Numbered from the stretch's first letter, positions 7,377 through 17,050 are shown. The stretch is DNA of 64,000 nt from Bacteroidaceae bacterium (GCA_017933995.1 JAGBKI010000066.1:1-64000); one strand, 5' to 3'. Notes: a model not told the origin generated them from the sequence alone. Translations and numbers: made by a program.

Positions 7377-8807
7377 TTACGCTTCGTCGTCAAGACGGTT
7401 CTCCCAAAGGTAGCGGCGCGTTTCGCGGGCGAGGACACCGCTGAGCAGCAACAAGGCGACAAGGTTGGGCAAGGCCATGAGCGCGTTGAGGCTGTCGGCA
7501 ACGTTCCATATCAGGTCGAGGCCCACGACGCTGCCCAAGAAAACAGCGACGACATAGCACCAGCGATAAGCCCTGGTGCTTCGGCTTCCGGCGAGGTACT
7601 CCATGGCCCGCTCGCCGTAGTAGCTCCAGCCGAGTATGGTGCTCAGCGCGAAGGTCAGGATGGCCACAGCCAGCACGTGCTGCCCCATGGGCAGTTTGGC
7701 AAAGGCTGCCTTGGTAAGTGCCGCGCCGTCGCTGCTGCTTACATCGGGGTAGGCCAGAATGGCGCTCACCAGCACGACGCCCGTAAGGGCGCAAATCACG
7801 ACGGTGTCCCAGAAAGTGCCGGTGCTCGACACCAGCGCCTGTCGCACGGGGTTGCGCGTGCGTGCGGCGGCGGCGATAATCGGGGCGCTGCCCATTCCGC
7901 TCTCGTTGCTGAACAGTCCGCGCGCGATGCCATAGCGTGCAGCCATCATCACGCTGGCTCCCACGAAGCCGCCACCCGCTGCCGTGGGCGTGAAAGCCGA
8001 GCGAAAGATGAGGGTCACGGCCTCGCCGACATAGGAACGGTTGAGCCACAGCAGGGCGACGCAGCCCAACACGTAGAACACGGCCATAAACGGCACCAAT
8101 GCGGCACAGACGCTGGCGATGCGCTTCACGCCGCCAAGCAGCACGGCGGCGGCGAGCAGCGTGACGGCAAGGCCGGTCAGCCAGCGTGCCGCGCCGTAGG
8201 TTTCGAACGAAAGGGTGCTGATGGCGTTGGCCTGCACGGTGCAGCCGATGCCAAAGGCGGCCAACGCGGTGAAGAGGGCGAAGAGCACGGCGAGCCACTT
8301 CATGCCCAGCCCGCGCTCCAGGGCGTACATCGGGCCGCCGAGCATTCGTCCGTCGGGGGCTTGCACGCGGTATTTCACGGCCAAGAGTCCCTCGCCGTAC
8401 TTGGTGGCGATGCCGAAGATGCCACACAGCCAGCACCAGAACACGGCACCGGGGCCGCCGGTGCTGACGGCGAGTGCCACGCCGACGATGTTGCCCGTGC
8501 CGATGGTGGCGGCGAGCGCCGTGGCCAGCGCGCCGAACTGGCTCACCTCGCCGTCGGCACCTTTGTCGCGCGAGACGGAGAGACGGATGGCGGTGAGAAT
8601 CTTGCGCTGGGGGAAACGCAGACGGACGGTGAGGAAGATGTGCGTGCCGAGCAGGGCGACAATCATCGGCCAGCCCCACAAGTAGCCGTTCAGCACGGTG
8701 AAAAATTCGTTGATAGTGGCGGTCAAGGGAGCGGAGTGTTGTGGCGGTTCTCTATGGGATAAGTTCTCGTGGTTTGTGTTCGGGCAGTACTGGCAGCGGG
8801 CGCACAC
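7377..8807 (-). CDS. Sodium/alanine-type amino-acid symporter (AGCS family)
   Basis: A polytopic inner-membrane carrier that couples Na+ entry to uptake of alanine, glycine or a similar amino acid. Family marks include GTGNIVGVALAVSTGGPGAV (the conserved TM2-3 segment), FGIATKYGEGLLAVKYR, GGPMYALERGLGMKW and FSNESGMGSAPIIAAAARTRNPVRQALVSS in pieces. The rest is about ten hydrophobic helices. The 5' end is uncertain. The listed start is a GTG two bases after the DUF1573 stop, with a GGAG-like sequence before it, but the family's usual N-terminus begins near a TTG at 8726 (then NEFFTVLNGYLWGWP). It is probably co-transcribed with the DUF1573 gene. Confidence 0.85.
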   Translation of the reverse strand: MCARCQYCPNTNHENLSHREPPQHSAPLTATINEFFTVLNGYLWGWPMIVALLGTHIFLTVRLRFPQRKILTAIRLSVSRDKGADGEVSQFGALATALAATIGTGNIVGVALAVSTGGPGAVFWCWLCGIFGIATKYGEGLLAVKYRVQAPDGRMLGGPMYALERGLGMKWLAVLFALFTALAAFGIGCTVQANAISTLSFETYGAARWLTGLAVTLLAAAVLLGGVKRIASVCAALVPFMAVFYVLGCVALLWLNRSYVGEAVTLIFRSAFTPTAAGGGFVGASVMMAARYGIARGLFSNESGMGSAPIIAAAARTRNPVRQALVSSTGTFWDTVVICALTGVVLVSAILAYPDVSSSDGAALTKAAFAKLPMGQHVLAVAILTFALSTILGWSYYGERAMEYLAGSRSTRAYRWCYVVAVFLGSVVGLDLIWNVADSLNALMALPNLVALLLLSGVLARETRRYLWENRLDDEA

Positions 8808-8808
8808 C

Positions 8809-9894
8809 TCATTTCTCCGCTTGCACCTCGACGATTACCTTGGGGCGGGCGGGGTCGTTGGTGATGAGCAGGATGCGCGGACGGGCGTGGCTGTCGAAGA
8901 GCGCGGGCGTGGCGGTGACGGTGAGTTTTGCCTTGCCGCCCGCTTTGATACGCGTGGTGCTGAGACTGGCCAGGATGCCGGGATTGTAGACCTGCAACTT
9001 GCGGATTTCGAGCGGGGCGGAGCCGGTGTTGCGCACAATGAGGGTGGTCTTGAGTTGCTCCTTACCGCTAAAACGTCCCACGCTCACGGCGGTGTCGCAG
9101 GCCACAGCGGGCACGGGGCCGGCCACAGCGCTGAGGCGGTGGGGCACGATGGTGGCCGACACGCTCATTTCGTTGTCGCCGCCCACGACATCGCCGGGAA
9201 AGCGTTGCAGGTAGACGCTGGTCTGCGTCAGGCCGTAGTCGCCCACGTAGTCGGCGCGCAGGCGGAAGATGATGTCGCCCGTGTGGCCGGGATGCACCAG
9301 TTCGGGCACGGCCTCGGCCTTGAGCCACATCGGCAAGTGCATCACGGTGGGCGCATAGGGCTGGTCGCCCGTATTGAGCAGGCGCACGGCTATAGTGGGG
9401 CTGTCGCCAAGCTGCACGTCGTCGAACTCCAGATGGTCTGTCGAGAGGTGGATGTCGCCCACGGTGTAGTTGAAGTCCTCGGCGTCCACGATGGGAGCGG
9501 GCGACGCGGTGGGAGCGATGGCCTCGGGCTGCATCATGACGCGCCCGCGCATTGTCACGTAGACGGGACGTGGCGAGGCGGTGGTGTAGACGGCCACCTG
9601 TTTTTCGAACGTACCCAGCAGTTCGGCGTCGTAGCGCACCTCAATCTGCGCCTTGCCACCGGGGGCGACGGGCGTCTGGGTGTAGGCCACGGCGGTGCAC
9701 GAGCAGTCGGGGCGCACCTGCGAGATGGAGACGGTGCGCGTGGCTTCGTTGGTGAGCGTGAACTTGGCGGTGACGGGTTGTTTCCACTTCACCTGCCCGC
9801 AGTCCACGCGCGTTTCGAGGAAGCGCACGCCCGACTGGGCGGAGAGCGTCAGGGTGGCCACGAGGGCGAGAAAGAGGGGGAGTATGCGGCGCAT
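8809..9894 (-). CDS. Exported DUF1573-domain protein
   Basis: A 361-residue exported protein. MRRILPLFLALVATLTLSAQ is a signal peptide. The first DUF1573 (ASPM/MSP-like beta-sandwich) domain has FTLTNEATRTVSISQVRPDC then SCTAVAYTQTPVAPGGKA and YDAELLGTFEKQVAVYT. A second similar domain covers the C-terminal third, with VRNTGSAPLEIRKLQVYNPG and ITNDPARPKVIVEVQAEK. DUF1573 proteins are common and poorly characterised in Bacteroidetes; the fold suggests a periplasmic or surface binding role. An open extension upstream of 9894 lacks a signal sequence at its end, so the ATG before MRRIL was chosen. Confidence 0.85.
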   Translation of the reverse strand: MRRILPLFLALVATLTLSAQSGVRFLETRVDCGQVKWKQPVTAKFTLTNEATRTVSISQVRPDCSCTAVAYTQTPVAPGGKAQIEVRYDAELLGTFEKQVAVYTTASPRPVYVTMRGRVMMQPEAIAPTASPAPIVDAEDFNYTVGDIHLSTDHLEFDDVQLGDSPTIAVRLLNTGDQPYAPTVMHLPMWLKAEAVPELVHPGHTGDIIFRLRADYVGDYGLTQTSVYLQRFPGDVVGGDNEMSVSATIVPHRLSAVAGPVPAVACDTAVSVGRFSGKEQLKTTLIVRNTGSAPLEIRKLQVYNPGILASLSTTRIKAGGKAKLTVTATPALFDSHARPRILLITNDPARPKVIVEVQAEK

Positions 9895-9945
9895 AGGGCG
9901 GTCTATTTTGGGATTTGTCGTTTCGGCTTCTTGGCTAAGTCGGCA

Positions 9946-9953
9946 CAAAAGTA
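9946..9953 (-). promoter_or_regulatory. Likely -7 box for the DUF1573 gene
   Basis: The minus strand reads TACTTTTG (TAnnTTTG), about 52 bases before the chosen ATG at 9894, which supports that start. The -33 element is weak. Confidence 0.55.
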
Positions 9954-10018
9954 GCACATTTTTCACAGATAACTTAGGCGCATTGGGCAAACTTGCGTAA
10001 TTTTGCACACGGCGATAT

Positions 10019-10200
10019 AAAAGGTTTAAGAGGTTTAAGGAGGCTTAAGCGGTTTAAGCCTTCCGGCGCAACGACCGCGCTGCCGCTACGTTTCTTGAAC
10101 CTTCCGATTTTTATTGGAACCGCACTCCCCGCCTCCGGCCTTGTTTTTCGCCGGACGGATTAAACCTCTTAAACTTCTTTCAACCTCTTAAACATCATCC
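10019..10200. repeat. GGTTTAAG-armed intergenic cassette
   Basis: The left arm (10019-10062) reiterates GGTTTAAG-like phrases (AGGTTTAAGAGGTTTAAGG). The right arm (10159-10198) carries the complementary TTAAACCTCTTAAACTT phrases, and a GC-rich core of about 95 bases lies between. A cassette with the same build lies at 17049-17176. The rest of the 316-base gap before xth holds the DUF1573 promoter and a plus-strand TAATTTTG near 9998. Confidence 0.6.
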
Positions 10201-10210
10201 GACCTCGTTT

Positions 10211-10963
10211 ATGAAACTGATTTCCTGGAACGTGAACGGCCTGCGCGCCTGTGTGGGCAAAGGCTTTGAGGACACGTTCCGCACGCTGGACGCTGATATG
10301 TTCTGCCTGCAAGAGACCAAGATGCAGGCGGGGCAGCTCGACCTCACACTGGACGGGTATCACGCCTTTTGGAACTACGCCGAAAAGAAAGGCTACAGCG
10401 GCACGGCCATCTTCACGCGCCGCGAACCACAAAGCGTCGCCTACGGCATGGCGCTGCCCGAGCACGACACCGAGGGGCGCGTCATCACGGCGGAGTTTCC
10501 CGACTTCTATCTCGTCACGGTCTATACGCCCAACTCGCAGGACGGCCTGCGCCGCCTCGCCTACCGCATGGAGTGGGAGGACGCTTTCCGCGCCTACCTC
10601 ACGGGGCTTGACGCCAAGAAGCCCGTCGTGGTGTGCGGCGACATGAACGTGGCGCACCAAGAGATTGACCTCAAGAACCCCAAGACCAACCGCCGCAACG
10701 CGGGCTTCACCGACGAGGAGCGCGAGAAGTTCAGCGCGCTGCTCGACAGCGGTTTCACCGACACCTTCCGCCACTTCCACCCCGACGTTGAGGGCGCTTA
10801 CTCCTGGTGGTCCTATCGTTTCCACGCCCGCGAGAAAAACGCGGGCTGGCGCATTGACTACTTCCTGTGCAGCAACCGCCTCGTCCCGTCCCTGCAAGGC
10901 GCGTCGATACATAGCGAGGTGTACGGCTCGGACCACTGCCCGGTGGAACTCATATTACAATAA
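10211..10963 (+). CDS. xth: Exodeoxyribonuclease III / AP endonuclease
   Basis: A DNA-repair enzyme that cuts at abasic sites and removes 3' blocking groups. The 250-residue protein has the exonuclease-endonuclease-phosphatase fold motifs in order: [21 protein letters not shown] (metal-binding Glu), [60 protein letters not shown] and GSDHCPVEL (catalytic His). Nothing is missing. It starts at the only ATG giving the canonical N-terminus. It stands alone on the plus strand, with repeat-bearing gaps on both sides. Confidence 0.95.
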   Translation: MKLISWNVNGLRACVGKGFEDTFRTLDADMFCLQETKMQAGQLDLTLDGYHAFWNYAEKKGYSGTAIFTRREPQSVAYGMALPEHDTEGRVITAEFPDFYLVTVYTPNSQDGLRRLAYRMEWEDAFRAYLTGLDAKKPVVVCGDMNVAHQEIDLKNPKTNRRNAGFTDEEREKFSALLDSGFTDTFRHFHPDVEGAYSWWSYRFHAREKNAGWRIDYFLCSNRLVPSLQGASIHSEVYGSDHCPVELILQ

Positions 10964-10990
10964 ACATTAAACAATAGACAATAAACATTA
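10961..10990. repeat. TTTATTGTCTAATG-type intergenic repeat
   Basis: The run TAAACATTAAACAATAGACA followed by ATAAACATTA begins at the xth stop codon itself. It is the reverse orientation of the phrase seen at 304-335. Confidence 0.5.
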
Positions 10991-11018
10991 TTCCCCGGCG
11001 GCAGGACGTTCGCGCAAG

Positions 11019-11040
11019 CACTCCGTATTTATATATATAA
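11019..11040 (+). repeat. AT-rich motif, copy 2 (CACTCCGTATTTATATATAT)
   Basis: This is one of the recurring CCGTATTATATATA motifs, in a GC-rich gap 90 bases before sppA. The following run of TTTTACC phrases (11094-11125) leads into the sppA start. Confidence 0.6.
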
Positions 11041-11129
11041 AGACCACGCCGAGCCGCATCGCAGCACACCACGCTTGCCACAACATCCTCCACTTTTACC
11101 TTTTACCTTTTAATTTTTCCTTTTTCTCG

Positions 11130-12896
11130 ATGAAGCAGTTCTTCAAATACGTGCTGGCCACGATGGTCGGCATCATGCTCACAGGCATATTCACTTTCGT
11201 GTTGTTCTTCCTGCTTATGACGGTCGTCGCGCTGACCTCAGGCGGCAGCACGGTGCAGAAACACTCCGTCCTGCAACTCACGCTCGACGGCACGCTGGTG
11301 GAGCGCGCACAAGAGCGCATCCCTTTTGCCGAAGTGATGGGTATGGACCAAGGCAACGACATAGGGCTTGACGTGACGCTCAAAGCCATTAAGGCCGCTG
11401 CCGAAAACAACCGCATCGACGGCATCTACATCGAAGGCGGTGCGCTGGCCGCCGACTACGCTTCTATCGAGGAGCTGCGCCGCGCCATCGTCGAGTTCAA
11501 GAAGAGCAAGAAGTTCGTCATCGCCTACGGCGAGCAGTTCTCGCAAGCCGCCTACTATGTGGCCGCCGTGGCCGACACCGTGATGCTCAACCCCTCGGGC
11601 ATGGTCGACGTGCACGGCATCGCATCGCAGCCCATCTTCTACAAGGAAGTGCTCGACAAGGTGGGCGTAAAAATGCAGGTGTTCCGCGTGGGCACCTACA
11701 AGAGTGCCGTCGAGCCGTTCATCGCCACCGAGATGAGCCCCGCCAACCGCGAGCAGGTGACGGCCTACGTGGGCGGAATCTGGGAAGACGTGGCCAAGGA
11801 CATCGCCGACGCGCGCGAAATTTCGACCGAACGGCTCAACCAACTCGTGGACAGCTACATCGCGCTGTCCGAACCCAAGCAACTCGTCATGGAGAAGCTC
11901 GTGGACAAACTGGCCTACATCGACCAAGTGCGCGCCACGCTACGTGCCCTCACGGGGCAGGACAAGGTGCGCTTCGCCCGCCCCGCCGACCTCATGGACA
12001 AGGATGCCGATGCTGTCAAGTCCGTGAGCGACCACATCGCCATCTACTACGCCGAAGGCGAGATTGTGGATCAGGCCAGCACCCGTTCCATTGGCGGTGC
12101 CACCGAAATCGTAGGCAAGAACGTCGTGGAAGACCTCGACAAACTGGCCAACGACGACCACGTGAAGGCTGTCGTGCTACGCGTCAATTCTCCAGGCGGC
12201 AGCGCGTTCGCCAGCGAACAGATGTGGCGCGCCGTTCAACTGCTCAAAGCCAAGAAACCCGTTGTCGTGTCGATGGGCGGGCTGGCTGCAAGCGGCGGCT
12301 ACTACCTCTCGTGCGGCGCGGACTACATCTTCGCCGAACCCACCACACTCACGGGCAGCATCGGCATCTTTGGCCTCGTGCCCGACGTGAGCGGGCTGCT
12401 CACTGAGAAAATCGGCGTCCACTTCGACATCGTGAAGACCAACGAGGCCAGCGACTTTGGCACGGTGTCGCGCGGCTTCAATCCCGGCGAATCCGCCGCT
12501 ATGCAGGCATACGTAGAGCGCGGCTACGCCCAGTTCCTCAACCGTGTGAGCAAGGGTCGCAACAAGTCCGTCGCCGATGTCGACAGCATCGCGCAGGGCC
12601 GCGTATGGACAGGCCGCCAGGCGCTGGGCATCGGACTGGTCGACAAACTCGGGTCGCTCGACGACGCAGTGGCTGAAGCCGCGCGCCGCGCCAAAATTGA
12701 AAAACCTGCCACTGTGGCCTATCCCGCTCCGAAGTCTTGGCTTGACCAGTTTGCCAGCGTGGCTGCCGGTGGCTATATGGAAAACCACCTGCGCCAGAGC
12801 CTCGGCGTCCTTTACCGCCCACTGCGCTTCGCCGCCACCATCGAGGGACGCGACCGCTTGCAGGCACGCATCGCGTTTGAACCGAACCTGAACTGA
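11130..12896 (+). CDS. sppA: Signal peptide peptidase SppA, long (67K) type
   Basis: A membrane-anchored serine protease that degrades cleaved signal peptides. It has an N-terminal membrane helix (about 10-35, VLATMVGIMLTGIFTFVLFF). Two tandem S49 peptidase domains follow. The first includes FVIAYGEQFSQAAYYVAAVAD and VGTYKSAVEPF, which holds the likely general-base Lys. The second includes VLRVNSPGGSAFASEQMW and VVSMGGLAASGGYYLS, with the nucleophilic Ser. The length of 588 residues is normal. It is followed 56 bases later by lpxK, a pairing found in other Bacteroidetes. Confidence 0.94.
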   Translation: MKQFFKYVLATMVGIMLTGIFTFVLFFLLMTVVALTSGGSTVQKHSVLQLTLDGTLVERAQERIPFAEVMGMDQGNDIGLDVTLKAIKAAAENNRIDGIYIEGGALAADYASIEELRRAIVEFKKSKKFVIAYGEQFSQAAYYVAAVADTVMLNPSGMVDVHGIASQPIFYKEVLDKVGVKMQVFRVGTYKSAVEPFIATEMSPANREQVTAYVGGIWEDVAKDIADAREISTERLNQLVDSYIALSEPKQLVMEKLVDKLAYIDQVRATLRALTGQDKVRFARPADLMDKDADAVKSVSDHIAIYYAEGEIVDQASTRSIGGATEIVGKNVVEDLDKLANDDHVKAVVLRVNSPGGSAFASEQMWRAVQLLKAKKPVVVSMGGLAASGGYYLSCGADYIFAEPTTLTGSIGIFGLVPDVSGLLTEKIGVHFDIVKTNEASDFGTVSRGFNPGESAAMQAYVERGYAQFLNRVSKGRNKSVADVDSIAQGRVWTGRQALGIGLVDKLGSLDDAVAEAARRAKIEKPATVAYPAPKSWLDQFASVAAGGYMENHLRQSLGVLYRPLRFAATIEGRDRLQARIAFEPNLN

Positions 12897-12914
12897 CCAA
12901 GCGGCTCACACGCC

Positions 12915-12950
12915 AACATTTAATGTTTCTCGTATAAAGTTTATTGTTCG
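12915..12950. repeat. TTTATTGTCTAATG-type intergenic repeat
   Basis: Phrases ACATTTAATGTTTCT and AAAGTTTATTGTTCG occupy the short sppA-lpxK gap, ending three bases before the lpxK ATG. Confidence 0.4.
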
Positions 12951-12952
12951 CA

Positions 12953-13987
12953 ATGGCCGGCATCTCCATACTTTTCCGCCCTTTCGCCTGGGGCTACAGT
13001 TTCGTGATGGGCTTCCGCAATATGCTCTTCGACGCGGGCGTGCTGCCCGAGAGGCGCTTCGGCGTGCCGGTGGTCACCATCGGCAACCTCGCCGTGGGCG
13101 GCACCGGCAAGACGCCCCACACGGAGTATCTCTACAACCTGCTCAAGTCGCGCGGCAAAGTGGGCATCCTCAGTCGTGGCTACGGACGTAGCACGAAGGG
13201 CTTCCGCTGGGTGCACCCCACCAGCACCGTAGACGAATGCGGCGACGAGCCGTGCCAACTCAAGCGCAAGTGGGGCGAGGCCGTCGTGGCCGTCGACGAG
13301 AACCGCTGCGAGGGCATACAAAAGATGCTCGAAACAGAGAAACTTGCCGCCATCGTGCTCGACGACGCCTACCAGCACCGCTACGTCAAGCCCGACCTCA
13401 ACATCCTGCTCACCGACTACCACCGCCTTTTCAGCGACGACCGCGTGCTGCCCGAGGGACACCTGCGCGAGTCGGTCAGCGGACGGCGGCGCGCCGATTT
13501 TATCATTGTCACAAAATGTCCCGCCGACCTCAAGCCCATTGACTTCAGCCTGCTGGAAAAGCGCGTAGCCCCATTCGCCTCGCAGCACCTCTTCTTCACC
13601 ACGCAGCAGTATAGCCAGCCCTATCCCCTCTTCGGTGAAGACCGTCCTTTTGTTGGCACGAACATACTGGCTGTGACGGGCATATCCAATCCACAGACGC
13701 TTGTAGACCATCTCAAGATGTACGGAGACGTCACGCCACTGCGTTTCTCTGACCACCATCCCTTCGGCGACGAAGACTTGGCCAAGATTAACGCTGCCTT
13801 TTCAGGCCACGACGCCATTATAACGACCGAAAAGGATGCCACGCGCCTCGTTACGGTGCGCGAAAAGTTGTCGCAGGAAGTGCGCCAGGCGCTTTTCGTG
13901 CAGCCCGTCGAGGTGTCCTTCCTGCGCGACCAGGCAGCCGACTTCCGCCGCCTTGCCGAGGAAAGGCTGTTTGCGGTGCGCAAATAG
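12953..13987 (+). CDS. lpxK: Tetraacyldisaccharide 4'-kinase
   Basis: It phosphorylates the lipid A disaccharide precursor at the inner membrane. The 344-residue protein begins MAGISILFRPFAWGYSF, a membrane-associating helix. It has the kinase loop VVTIGNLAVGGTGKTPHTEYL, then GILSRGYGRSTKGF, GDEPCQLKRKW (family motif), VLDDAYQHRYVKPDLNILL and DHHPFGDEDL. The open frame starts nine bases earlier at a TTG, but the ATG at 12953 is the natural start. It lies directly behind sppA. Confidence 0.94.
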   Translation: MAGISILFRPFAWGYSFVMGFRNMLFDAGVLPERRFGVPVVTIGNLAVGGTGKTPHTEYLYNLLKSRGKVGILSRGYGRSTKGFRWVHPTSTVDECGDEPCQLKRKWGEAVVAVDENRCEGIQKMLETEKLAAIVLDDAYQHRYVKPDLNILLTDYHRLFSDDRVLPEGHLRESVSGRRRADFIIVTKCPADLKPIDFSLLEKRVAPFASQHLFFTTQQYSQPYPLFGEDRPFVGTNILAVTGISNPQTLVDHLKMYGDVTPLRFSDHHPFGDEDLAKINAAFSGHDAIITTEKDATRLVTVREKLSQEVRQALFVQPVEVSFLRDQAADFRRLAEERLFAVRK

Positions 13988-14009
13988 CCCGCGCACGAGT
14001 ATAAAAAGC

Positions 14010-15866
14010 TCAGAAGGGGAAGATGGCAGGCAACGCGAACAGCATCACGACGCCCATGACCAGTTGTAAGGGCAACCCCACTTTCACATAGTCCATAAAG
14101 GAATACTGCCCAGCCTTCATCACAAGCGCGTTGGGCGGTGTGGAAAACGGCGAAGCGAAACACATGCTCGCTGCAACAGCCACGGCAAAAAGCATCGGCA
14201 GCGGGCTGACACCTATTGACTGCGCCGACGAGAGCGCGATGGGTGTCATCAGCACGGCTGTGGCTGTATTGGAGATGAAAAGCGTGAGCAGCGACGTAGT
14301 GGCATAGATGCCCGCCAGCAAGGCCAAAGGACCGACGCTGCCCAGCGTCGTGGCCATTGATTGCGACACGAGCGCCGACACACCGGTCTTTTCCAGCGCT
14401 ACAGACATGGGCATCATGGCTGCAATCAGCACAAGGCTCTCCCAGTTTATCGTTTTGTAGGCAGCCTCTACGCTGCGGAAGCAGCCCGTGAGAATCATCA
14501 GCACGGAGGCGGCCAGCACCGCCGTGACGGGAACCACGGGAATGGCCTCTACAGCCATTGCCACCACCATCAGCAACATGATGGCCGCCGCCACCGGCGC
14601 TTTGTAGTCGAGCGTGACGCGAGCGGCCTCTTCGAGCGGCTGTCCCAGCACGACCCAGTGCTCTTCGTCGTTGGACAAACGCCCGATGTTCGCCCACGTG
14701 CCCTGCACCAGCAACACGTCGCCCGCCTGCATTTTGACCTCGGGCAAATCCGTGCGGATGTAGCGCCCGTCGCGGCGCACCGCGAGCACGTTGATGCTGT
14801 ACTTGGAGCGAAATCCCGACTCGGCAAGCCTGCGCCCGACAAACTTAGACTGGCGCAGCAGCACAATCTCGGCAATGCCGATGTGATAGAAGTCGAGACC
14901 GCCGCGCCCACCTTCGCTTGGCTCCAGGCGGGAGCAATCCAGCGCGTACTCGGCAGCGAAACGGGCGGCCTCGTCCTCGCTGCCCGACAAATAGAGCGTG
15001 TCGCCCTCGTGCAGGCGCACATCGGGCGCGGCCACATCTTGGGAAACGTTGCGGATGACGCGGCTGTTGGCCGTCGGCGCGTGGCGCACCTCGATGACTG
15101 TCAGCCCGTAGCGCCCGCGTATGTCCACCTCGGCAATGCTCATGCCCACCAGCGGCGAGCCTTTCTCCACCACGCAGAGGCTCACGTGCTTCAGCAGTCC
15201 GTACTCCTCGACCAGCGCGCTGAGCGAGTTGCCGCGCCGCCGACCTTTGCCGCTTTCCGAGGAATGCGGCGCGAGCAGGCGCTTCGACACGGGCAGCAGG
15301 AACAGCACGCCCGTGGCCAGGCACACGACACCCACGGGCAGGAACGAGAAGAAACCCAACTTGCCATAGCCCGCCTCAATCAGTGCCTCGTCGATGACGA
15401 GGTTGGGCGGCGTGCCGATGAGCGTAAGCATTCCGCCCATGCTGCTGGCAAAGGCTAAAGGCATCAGCAGGCGCGAGGCGGGCACTCTCGTAGCGGCGGC
15501 CATCGAAACGGCGATGGGCAGCATCAGTGCCACCGTGCCCGTGTTGCTGACAAACGCACCGATGACGCCGGTCGTGAGCATCAGTAGCAGGAAAAGACGA
15601 GTTTCCGAACTGCCCGCCAGTCCCACAAGGCGTGTGCCTATCATCCGGGCCAGCCCCGTCTGAAAAATGCCGCCGCCCACGATGAACAAGCCCGCCATCA
15701 TAATGACCACGGGGCTGGAAAAACCCGACAAAGCCTCCTCAGGCGTAAGCACACCGCCGAAAAGCAGTGCCAACACGGCGCAAAGCGCCACAATGTCCGA
15801 ACGAAGTTTGCCCACAGCGAAGAGAATCGCAGTGAGAAAGAGTACAATAAGCGTCAGTGTCATCAT
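14010..15866 (-). CDS. SLC13/DASS-type permease with two RCK-C domains
   Basis: A 618-residue inner-membrane transporter of the divalent anion:Na+ family. Hydrophobic segments at both ends surround a soluble middle part (about 200-380) with two RCK-C (TrkA-C) modules: VVEKGSPLVGMSIAEVDIR and GDTLYLSGSEDEAARFA, then SKFVGRRLAESGFRSKYSIN and MQAGDVLLVQGTWANIGRL. Membrane signatures include GLFIVGGGIFQTGLARMIG, SNTGTVALMLPIAVSMAA, LIGTPPNLVIDEALIEAG and the matching FISNTATAVLMTPIALSSAQ, plus FASPFSTPPNALVMKAG near the end. The anion (sulfate, dicarboxylate or other) cannot be told. Of the double ATG (MMTLTLIVLF), the first was taken. It converges on lpxK. Confidence 0.87.
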   Translation of the reverse strand: MMTLTLIVLFLTAILFAVGKLRSDIVALCAVLALLFGGVLTPEEALSGFSSPVVIMMAGLFIVGGGIFQTGLARMIGTRLVGLAGSSETRLFLLLMLTTGVIGAFVSNTGTVALMLPIAVSMAAATRVPASRLLMPLAFASSMGGMLTLIGTPPNLVIDEALIEAGYGKLGFFSFLPVGVVCLATGVLFLLPVSKRLLAPHSSESGKGRRRGNSLSALVEEYGLLKHVSLCVVEKGSPLVGMSIAEVDIRGRYGLTVIEVRHAPTANSRVIRNVSQDVAAPDVRLHEGDTLYLSGSEDEAARFAAEYALDCSRLEPSEGGRGGLDFYHIGIAEIVLLRQSKFVGRRLAESGFRSKYSINVLAVRRDGRYIRTDLPEVKMQAGDVLLVQGTWANIGRLSNDEEHWVVLGQPLEEAARVTLDYKAPVAAAIMLLMVVAMAVEAIPVVPVTAVLAASVLMILTGCFRSVEAAYKTINWESLVLIAAMMPMSVALEKTGVSALVSQSMATTLGSVGPLALLAGIYATTSLLTLFISNTATAVLMTPIALSSAQSIGVSPLPMLFAVAVAASMCFASPFSTPPNALVMKAGQYSFMDYVKVGLPLQLVMGVVMLFALPAIFPF

Positions 15867-16005
15867 AAGTCCTGTTTTCACGCGAAGATACGCACCGGCA
15901 GCCACCCTCGCAACAATCCGGGCGTTACAAAACGGTTACATCGCTACAAAAGCCCCGTCGAACACAAAAATAGCAGCCCGCAGCAGCATTTCACACAAAA
16001 ATATG

Positions 16006-16013
16006 TACTTTTG
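16006..16013 (+). promoter_or_regulatory. Likely -7 box for punA
   Basis: TACTTTTG fits the Bacteroidetes consensus and lies in the divergent gap between the SLC13 permease and punA, about 225 bases before the chosen start. The long leader carries no fold I can identify. Confidence 0.5.
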
Positions 16014-16237
16014 TCGCTAAAGACAGCCGCGCACCGCTTCGGGCAATCCCCAATCCGCCGTTTGCAGGCGGCGCAGCCCGGCACTTCCGGGAGCGCACAA
16101 CAGAAACACTGAATGCAATTTCGGCGCAATCTCGAACGCACACCGAAAACACCCTAAGACACTTATATATTAATATGTATACCGCTGCGGAGCGAACCGC
16201 CGCCCGCAAGCAGAATCCCCTAAAACCACAACAAGGA

Positions 16238-17050
16238 ATGCTACAGAAAATCCAAGAAACCGCCGCGTGGATAAAGGCCCGCACCACGCTGCGTCCCACC
16301 ACCGCAATCGTGCTCGGCTCCGGCCTGGGTCGCCTTGCCGAAGAAATTGACGTGAAGGACTCGTTCCCCTACGCCGACATTCCGAACTTCCCTGTCAGCA
16401 CCGTCGAGGGCCACAGTGGCCGCCTCATCTTCGGCTACCTCGGCCAGAAAATCGTGCTGGCCATGGAGGGACGCTTCCACTACTACGAGGGCTATTCGAT
16501 GAAGGAGGTGACGTTCCCCATCCGCGTGATGTACGAACTGGGCATCAAGAACCTCTTCGTCAGCAACGCCGCCGGTGGCACTAATCCCGACTTTGAAATC
16601 GGCGACCTTATGCTCATCACCGACCACATCAACTTCCAGCCCGAGCATCCGCTTCGTGGGAAAAACTTTCCCACGGGGTCGCGCTTCCCGGACATGAGCG
16701 AGGCATACGACCGTGCCTTCCTCGACCTGGCGCGCACCATTGCCCGCGAAAAAGGCATCCGCACCGTCGAGGGCGTCTACCTCAGCGACAGCGGCCCCAC
16801 CTATGAAACTCCGGCCGAATACCGCATGTATCGCACGCTGGGCGCCGACGCCGTGGGCATGAGCACCGTGCCCGAAATTATCGTGGCGCGCCACTGCGGC
16901 ATACGCTGTTTCGGCGTGAGCATCATCACCGACCTCGGCGTTGAAGGCAAGATAGTCACCGTTTCGCACGAGGAAGTGCAGCGCGCCGCCGAAGCCGTGC
17001 AGCCGCTCATGGCCGAGATTTTCCGCGAAATGGTGGCACGGATAGACTAA
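16238..17050 (+). CDS. punA: Purine nucleoside phosphorylase
   Basis: It cleaves purine ribonucleosides with phosphate in purine salvage. Motifs are AIVLGSGLGRLAEEI (phosphate loop), VEGHSGRLIFGYL, AMEGRFHYYEGYSMKEV, VSNAAGGTNP, YLSDSGPTYETPAEYRM and DAVGMSTVPEIIVARHCGI, all characteristic of trimeric PNPase. Starting at 16238 (AAGGA just before the ATG) gives 270 residues and the usual N-terminus MLQKIQETAAWIK. An in-frame ATG at 16175 would add 21 poorly conserved-looking residues. The sppA-lpxK-punA grouping is seen in relatives; here the SLC13 gene intervenes on the other strand. Confidence 0.94.
   Translation: MLQKIQETAAWIKARTTLRPTTAIVLGSGLGRLAEEIDVKDSFPYADIPNFPVSTVEGHSGRLIFGYLGQKIVLAMEGRFHYYEGYSMKEVTFPIRVMYELGIKNLFVSNAAGGTNPDFEIGDLMLITDHINFQPEHPLRGKNFPTGSRFPDMSEAYDRAFLDLARTIAREKGIRTVEGVYLSDSGPTYETPAEYRMYRTLGADAVGMSTVPEIIVARHCGIRCFGVSIITDLGVEGKIVTVSHEEVQRAAEAVQPLMAEIFREMVARID

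Noticed and set aside
16175-16237. Upstream ATG for punA adjoining an AT-rich tract (CACTTATATATTAATATG)
   Set aside because: The family's N-terminus begins at 16238 with a better start context. The tract lacks the CCGTATT core, so it was not counted as a motif copy.
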